Shown: positions 59,732 through 64,000 of the stretch, in pieces
Position numbering within the stretch: the first letter of the stretch is position 1
Layout of the letters: each line of letters opens with the position of its first letter
Assembly (NCBI GenBank): GCA_046155605.1
Contig: JBJXFQ010000024.1
Location: 27,510-91,509 of the forward strand
Reading direction: 5' to 3'
Length of the DNA: 64,000 nt
Source: JAEUIZ01 sp046155605
GTDB lineage: Bacteria; Planctomycetota; Phycisphaerae; Phycisphaerales; UBA1924
The notes under the pieces: model-generated
What the model saw: only the letters and a program-made list of their open reading frames with translations
Told to the model about the DNA's origin: nothing
Database searches by the model: none
Made by a program: the position numbers and the translations under genes

Positions 59732-62700
59732 ATGCCACGCCCCGATAGAATCGCGCTGATGCCCCCGCTTCCCATCCTTCCCGCAGGCCTTGATCGCCCC
59801 GAGATCGCGCGCCGCCTCGCCGGTGCCGTCGAGGGCGAGGTCCGCTTCGGCCTTCATGACCGCATGCTCTACGCCACCGACGCCTCGCTCTACCAGGTCG
59901 AGCCCATCGGCGTCGTGATCCCCTCGTCGATCCCCGACGCGGTGCGTGCGATCGAGTTCTGCACCCGCTCGCGGCTCCCGATCCTGCCGCGCGGGGGCGG
60001 CACCAGCCTTGCGGGCCAGTGTACGAACCGTGCCGTCGTGCTCGACTTCTCTGCCCGTTGCCGCGTGATCGTCGGCGTCGATGCTGCGTCGCGCACCTGC
60101 CGTGTCGAGCCCGGGATCACGATCGACGACCTCAACGCGGACCTCGCGGCCCGCGGGACGGGCCTCTTCTTCGCGCCCGATCCGGCGACGTCGCGTCACG
60201 CCAACATCGGCGGGTGCATCGGGAACAACGCTGCTGGCGCGCGCTCGATCCGCTACGGGCGCACCTCGGAGAACGTGCTGGCGATCGACGCGGCGGTGGC
60301 GGTCAAGAGCCTTGCCGACGCGGCGGGCGGGCCTCCCGAGGCCGGCGTGCGCCTCGTCCGCTTCGAGGTCGGCGCGGGGCTGGGCGATGATCCGCTCGTG
60401 CGCACAATCACGCGCCGCGTCGCCGAGGTCGTGACGCGGCACGAGCGCCTGATCCGCGAGCGCTTCCCCAAGACCATCCGTCGCAACGCCGGCTACGGGC
60501 TCGACCTGGTGCTGGCGCAGATCGACGCGGCTGGCCCGCGCGCCGACTCCGACGCCGTCCTTCGCGCCATCAATCTTGCCCCGTTTCTCTGCGGGAGCGA
60601 GGGCACCCTCGCCGTCACGCTCGGCGCTGACCTGCGGCTGCACCCGATCCCCGCGGCCCGGGGGCTCTCGCTCATCGCGCTCGACAGCCTCGACGCCGCG
60701 ATCGAACTCGTCGCGCCGCTCCTGGCCTCGGGACCGACGGCGGTCGAACTCATCGACGACACGATCCTGGGCCTCGCCGCGGCGAACGCGGAGTACCGCC
60801 GGTACGTCGAGGCCATGCCCATGCCCGCTGCGGGAAGTCGGATCGCGGTCCTGTACGTCGAGCACTCGGCCGAGCGCAGCGCCGACGAACTCACCGACCG
60901 CGCGGCCCAACTGCGCGAGATCGTCGAGCGTCACGCGCCCCGCGCCTCGCTCCGCGCGATGGTGCCGCCCGCTAACGCCGCCGCCGCCTGGAAACTCCGC
61001 AAGGCGGGCGAGCCGCTGCTCCACGGGATGCCGGGCGAGCGCAAGCCGCTCACCTTTGTCGAGGACAATGCCGTCCCCGTCGAGAACCTCCCGCGATTTG
61101 TCCGCGAGTTTCGTGCGATTGTCGAGCGTCATGGCACGCGGGCCGCGTTCTGGGCCCATGCCTCCGTCGGCGTGCTCCACGTCCGCCCGTTCCTCAGCCT
61201 CCGCGATCCCGACGACCGCGAGCGCCTCCGCGAGATCGCCACCGAAGTCGCCGACCTCGCGCGGTCTCTCGGGGGCGTGATGTCGGGCGAGCACGGCGAC
61301 GGGCGAGTCCGCGGGCCGCTCCTCGAACGCTTCTTCGGGCCAGAACTCCTCGCCGCGTTCCGCGAGATCAAGGCCATCTTCGATCCGCTGAACCTGCTGA
61401 ATCCGGGCATGGTCGTCGAACCCGGGCCGATCGTCTCGATCACCGACAACCTCCGCGCCTTGCCCCGCGGCGAACTCCTCGGCACGCCGAACATCGAGAC
61501 CTACTTCGACTATGAGGACCAGCACGGCTTCCGCGGCGCCGTCGAGATGTGCAACGGCGCGGGCGTTTGCCGCAAGAAATCCGGCGGCACCATGTGCCCC
61601 TCGTACATGGCCACGCTCGACGAGCGCCACTCCACTCGAGGCCGCGGCAACGCGCTACGGCTCGCCATCTCCGGCCAGTTCGAGCACGCGGCACGATCGA
61701 ACCTCGTCGGCGCGCCTGGCGTGAGTCCGCCTTCCGCGATGCTCTGGTCCGACCCAGAGACCATCAAGACCCTCGACCTCTGCCTCGCGTGCAAGGCCTG
61801 CAAGGCCGAGTGCCCGAGCAACGTCGACATTGCGCGATTGAAGGCCGAGTACACCGCGCAGCGCTACCGGGCCACCGGCCGCGTCCCGCTCGCCGCGCGC
61901 GCCTTCGGGCACGTTCGCACGCTCAACCGGCTCGGCGCGATCGCGCCCGGGCTCGCCAACGCCTTCGGCCGCGCCCGCCCCGTCCGCGCGATCCTCAACC
62001 GCGTGCTGGGCCTTGCGCCTCAGCGCTCGCTGCCTGCCTTCGCGCGCGCCCTCACCCGCGATTGGCCCGCATGGACCGACGCCAACACGCACGATCCGGG
62101 CATCTCGCTCGTGGCTGTGTTCGCCGACTGCTTCACGCTCTACAACGAGCCCGCGATCGGCCTGGCGGCGCGACACCTGCTCCGTGCCTTCGGCTACGAG
62201 CCCGTCCTTGTCTCCGCCGGCTGCTGCGGGCGCGCGCTCATCTCCACCGGCCTCCTCGCCGACGCCATCGCGACCATCGACGAAACGCTTGCACGCCTCG
62301 CGCCGCTCGCCGCGCGACCGAACTTCCGTGCTCTCCTCGTCCTCGAGCCCTCCTGCCTCTCGGCGATCAAGGACGACTGGCTCTCACTCAAAGCCAAGAC
62401 ACCGCTCGCCACTCGCCAAACCATCGCCGCTCGCTCATTCCTCGTCGAAGACTTCCTCGAGCGCTTCTGGGACGAGCATCCGCGCCACCCGACCCCGCGT
62501 GCCTCACCCGACGCCGGCCCGCGCGTCCTGCTCCACGCCCATTGCCACCAGAAAGCCCTGTGGGGCAGCGATTCCTCCGCCGCTATTCTCCGCCGATTCG
62601 TCGGCCCGCGGCTCGTCACGCCCGACACCGGCTGCTGCGGCATGGCGGGCTCGTTCGGATACACCCGCGACCGCTACGACCTCTCCATGCGCATCGGCGA

Positions 62701-62842
62701 ACTGTCAGTCTTCCCCGCCGTCCGCAGCACCGATCCCTCCGCCGTCATCCTCGCGCCGGGCACATCATGCAGGCACCAGATCCATGACGGCACCGGCCGC
62801 TCGTCGATCCACCCAGTCGAACTGATCGCGAACTTGGTATAG
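59732..62842 (+). CDS. FAD-linked oxidase / Fe-S / CCG-domain oxidoreductase (YdiJ-like)
   Basis: The product has 1036 residues from ATG 59732; ATG 59759 is also possible. The order is a PCMH-type FAD domain (about 35-280; LPRGGGTSLAGQC, HANIGGCIGNNAAG), an FAD-oxidase C domain ending in MSGEHGDGRVRGPLLERFFG, two 4Fe-4S motifs (CNGAGVCRKKSGGTMCPSY and CLACKACKAECP) and two CCG domains (SAGCCGRALISTG, TGCCGMAGSFGY) with HAHCHQKALWG. It therefore combines GlcD- and GlcF-like parts in one chain, as in E. coli YdiJ. It probably oxidises a D-2-hydroxy acid such as D-2-hydroxyglutarate or D-lactate and passes electrons to the chain. Confidence 0.92.
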   Translation: MPRPDRIALMPPLPILPAGLDRPEIARRLAGAVEGEVRFGLHDRMLYATDASLYQVEPIGVVIPSSIPDAVRAIEFCTRSRLPILPRGGGTSLAGQCTNRAVVLDFSARCRVIVGVDAASRTCRVEPGITIDDLNADLAARGTGLFFAPDPATSRHANIGGCIGNNAAGARSIRYGRTSENVLAIDAAVAVKSLADAAGGPPEAGVRLVRFEVGAGLGDDPLVRTITRRVAEVVTRHERLIRERFPKTIRRNAGYGLDLVLAQIDAAGPRADSDAVLRAINLAPFLCGSEGTLAVTLGADLRLHPIPAARGLSLIALDSLDAAIELVAPLLASGPTAVELIDDTILGLAAANAEYRRYVEAMPMPAAGSRIAVLYVEHSAERSADELTDRAAQLREIVERHAPRASLRAMVPPANAAAAWKLRKAGEPLLHGMPGERKPLTFVEDNAVPVENLPRFVREFRAIVERHGTRAAFWAHASVGVLHVRPFLSLRDPDDRERLREIATEVADLARSLGGVMSGEHGDGRVRGPLLERFFGPELLAAFREIKAIFDPLNLLNPGMVVEPGPIVSITDNLRALPRGELLGTPNIETYFDYEDQHGFRGAVEMCNGAGVCRKKSGGTMCPSYMATLDERHSTRGRGNALRLAISGQFEHAARSNLVGAPGVSPPSAMLWSDPETIKTLDLCLACKACKAECPSNVDIARLKAEYTAQRYRATGRVPLAARAFGHVRTLNRLGAIAPGLANAFGRARPVRAILNRVLGLAPQRSLPAFARALTRDWPAWTDANTHDPGISLVAVFADCFTLYNEPAIGLAARHLLRAFGYEPVLVSAGCCGRALISTGLLADAIATIDETLARLAPLAARPNFRALLVLEPSCLSAIKDDWLSLKAKTPLATRQTIAARSFLVEDFLERFWDEHPRHPTPRASPDAGPRVLLHAHCHQKALWGSDSSAAILRRFVGPRLVTPDTGCCGMAGSFGYTRDRYDLSMRIGELSVFPAVRSTDPSAVILAPGTSCRHQIHDGTGRSSIHPVELIANLV

Positions 62843-62882
62843 GCGTAGAACCCGCGCGTCTAGGCAACGTAAATAAGAATGG

Positions 62883-63878
62883 ATGAACATGCCCGTTTCA
62901 ACCAGATGGCGCAGCATACTGGCGTTTGGCCTACCCCCGACGACGCTTCTGGTCGCTTCCGGAATCGCGGGAAGTCCGGCCCTCGCCAGCCGCCCTGATG
63001 CGCCGCTCGTTGCCGCGGCCGCGGCCCTCGACCTGACGCTCACCGTTCCCGCGCTGGTCTGCTTCCTGCTCGTTCGTGCCCGCCGCGCACCGTGGATCAT
63101 CCTGGTTCCCACGTTCATACTCGGCTACACGATCGCTCGCGCCCTTCTGCCCGCGACGCAGACCTCGTTCCTCGACACCATCGGTCTCCTGATCTTCCCC
63201 GCGGAAGCGATCGTTATCGCATGGCTCGTCGGTCAGGCAATCCGCGGTTTCTCGGGCGGCGCGGAAGGCGATCTTTACGATCGGTTGAACGCCGCCGCGT
63301 TTCGAATGACTCGCCGCGCCCTGCCGGCCGGCATCCTCGCGACAGAAGTCGGCCTGCTCATTGCCGCGCTGCGTCCAGCGCCGAGGCCGAGCCCCGACGG
63401 CTTCACCATGCATCGCACGGCGACCTATGGGCCGGTCGTTGCGGGCCTCATCATGGCAATCGCCGTCGAATCCGTTGCGGTTCACTTCCTCGTCCGGATA
63501 TGGAGCCACACGGCCGCCTGGGCGCTGACGGCATCGAGCATCTACGCCTTCCTTTGGCTGGTCGGCGATGCGAGGGCCATCGCGCAGCGCACAACAACGT
63601 TCACACGTGACACGCTCCGCCTTCGCCTTGGCCTGCGTTGGTCGGCCGATGTTCCGCTCGATCAGATCGAGACGTGCTCCACATGGCGAGGCGCGCCGCC
63701 GAAAGGCAGCAGGGCCATCGCGCTGCTCGGCACGCCCAACGTGCATCTGGCACTGAAGTCGCCGATTGATGTCAAGGGCGTGTACGGTCTGCGCCGCCGC
63801 GCAACTCAACTCTTCGTCCGCGTCGATGAGCCGGACGAGTTCGTCGCGGTCATCGCCAGGCCCTCGGCCGCCAACTAA
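62883..63878 (+). CDS. Multi-pass membrane protein of unknown function
   Basis: The product has 331 residues from ATG 62883; ATG 62889 is two codons later. About six to seven hydrophobic helices are seen in the first 235 residues (LAFGLPPTTLLVASGIAG, PWIILVPTFILGYTIA, PAEAIVIAWLVGQAI and others). The C-terminal 95 residues are soluble beta-type sequence (LRLRLGLRWSADVPLDQIE, ALLGTPNVHLALKSP, QLFVRVDEPDEFVAVI) reminiscent of bacterial PH-like domains. No enzyme motif was recognised. It lies 40 bases after the oxidoreductase gene and may be co-transcribed. Confidence 0.7.
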   Translation: MNMPVSTRWRSILAFGLPPTTLLVASGIAGSPALASRPDAPLVAAAAALDLTLTVPALVCFLLVRARRAPWIILVPTFILGYTIARALLPATQTSFLDTIGLLIFPAEAIVIAWLVGQAIRGFSGGAEGDLYDRLNAAAFRMTRRALPAGILATEVGLLIAALRPAPRPSPDGFTMHRTATYGPVVAGLIMAIAVESVAVHFLVRIWSHTAAWALTASSIYAFLWLVGDARAIAQRTTTFTRDTLRLRLGLRWSADVPLDQIETCSTWRGAPPKGSRAIALLGTPNVHLALKSPIDVKGVYGLRRRATQLFVRVDEPDEFVAVIARPSAAN

Positions 63879-63884
63879 GAGCCT

Positions 63885-64000
63885 CTAACAGAATACTGGA
63901 TCGAGGGTTCTGAAGCAGATGAGGATGCAGCCGAGGGAGAGGAAGGCCTGGTGGATGTCGGCTCGGCGTTCGTAGCGTACGCGGAGTCTGCGGAACTGGT
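63885..64000 (-). CDS. IS5-type transposase, C-terminal fragment at window edge
   Basis: Read on the minus strand to a TAG at 63887-63885, the frame gives FRRLRVRYERRADIHQAFLS and then LGCILICFRTLDPVFC. The RYERRADIHxAFLxLGC string is characteristic of the C-terminus of IS5-group transposases. The rest lies beyond the window, so completeness cannot be judged. The GAGCCTCTAACAG at 63880-63892 may be the element's terminal inverted repeat, which would place the insertion just after the membrane-protein gene. Confidence 0.8.
   Translation of the reverse strand, partial: QFRRLRVRYERRADIHQAFLSLGCILICFRTLDPVFC

Overview
The window looks like chromosomal DNA of a high-GC planctomycete, most probably of class Phycisphaerae. 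This is inference from gene content. The supporting signs are two PEP-CTERM-type exported proteins, an exosortase fused to an EpsI domain, a LEPR-xLL tag on a secreted cyclophilin, long TPR proteins, an LptD-type outer-membrane protein, and several short dispersed intergenic repeats of the kind common in planctomycete genomes. No rRNA, tRNA or CRISPR array was recognised. The right edge cuts into an IS5-type transposase.

Layout. 1-3743: the end of a TPR protein and a YebC-family protein. 3916-6267: two convergent, overlapping PEP-CTERM protein genes, the second apparently in an operon behind an XRE/TPR regulator. 6711-8456: a solitary beta-class DNA methyltransferase with a C-terminal Mrr-like nuclease domain. 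8533-13530: CinA, two small SHOCT-like membrane proteins, Aat transferase and the LEPR-tagged cyclophilin. 13849-22040: erythromycin-esterase-like hydrolase, LptD, queuosine-precursor transporter, LOG-family hydrolase and a DegT/DnrJ aminotransferase. 22417-30895: a PilZ protein followed by a complete chemotaxis cluster (haem-c-type MCP, CheB, CheW, CheR, CheA, CheX, CheY). 30931-37477: DUF6614 protein, FkbM methyltransferase, fumarylacetoacetase, MATE transporter, ThiG/ThiS and a lipoprotein.

54986 down to 37609 is one long minus-strand run: Wza-like export lipoprotein, exosortase-EpsI, a 1521-residue TPR protein, a Wzz/BY-kinase-like protein whose Walker A lysine is replaced by alanine, an SDR epimerase, a WecA/MraY-type sugar-phosphate transferase, ParA, VanZ, a Na+/H+ antiporter-like protein and MurJ. 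Gaps are short or are 4-base stop/start overlaps, so an operon is plausible. The first six genes form an exopolysaccharide-plus-exosortase module whose likely clients are the PEP-CTERM proteins at the left of the window.

55304-64000: lipoyl synthase, HicA/HicB toxin-antitoxin, a DUF4139 protein, a large FAD/Fe-S oxidoreductase, a membrane protein and the transposase fragment. The most striking observation is in lipA. An arm-and-arm palindrome built of 8-base repeats (56113-56223) is inserted in frame and adds about 40 residues to an otherwise well conserved radical-SAM enzyme. Other points worth following are the 8-bp-stem hairpin repeat found at two distant loci, the degenerate BY-kinase, the methyltransferase-nuclease fusion and the haem-binding chemoreceptor.
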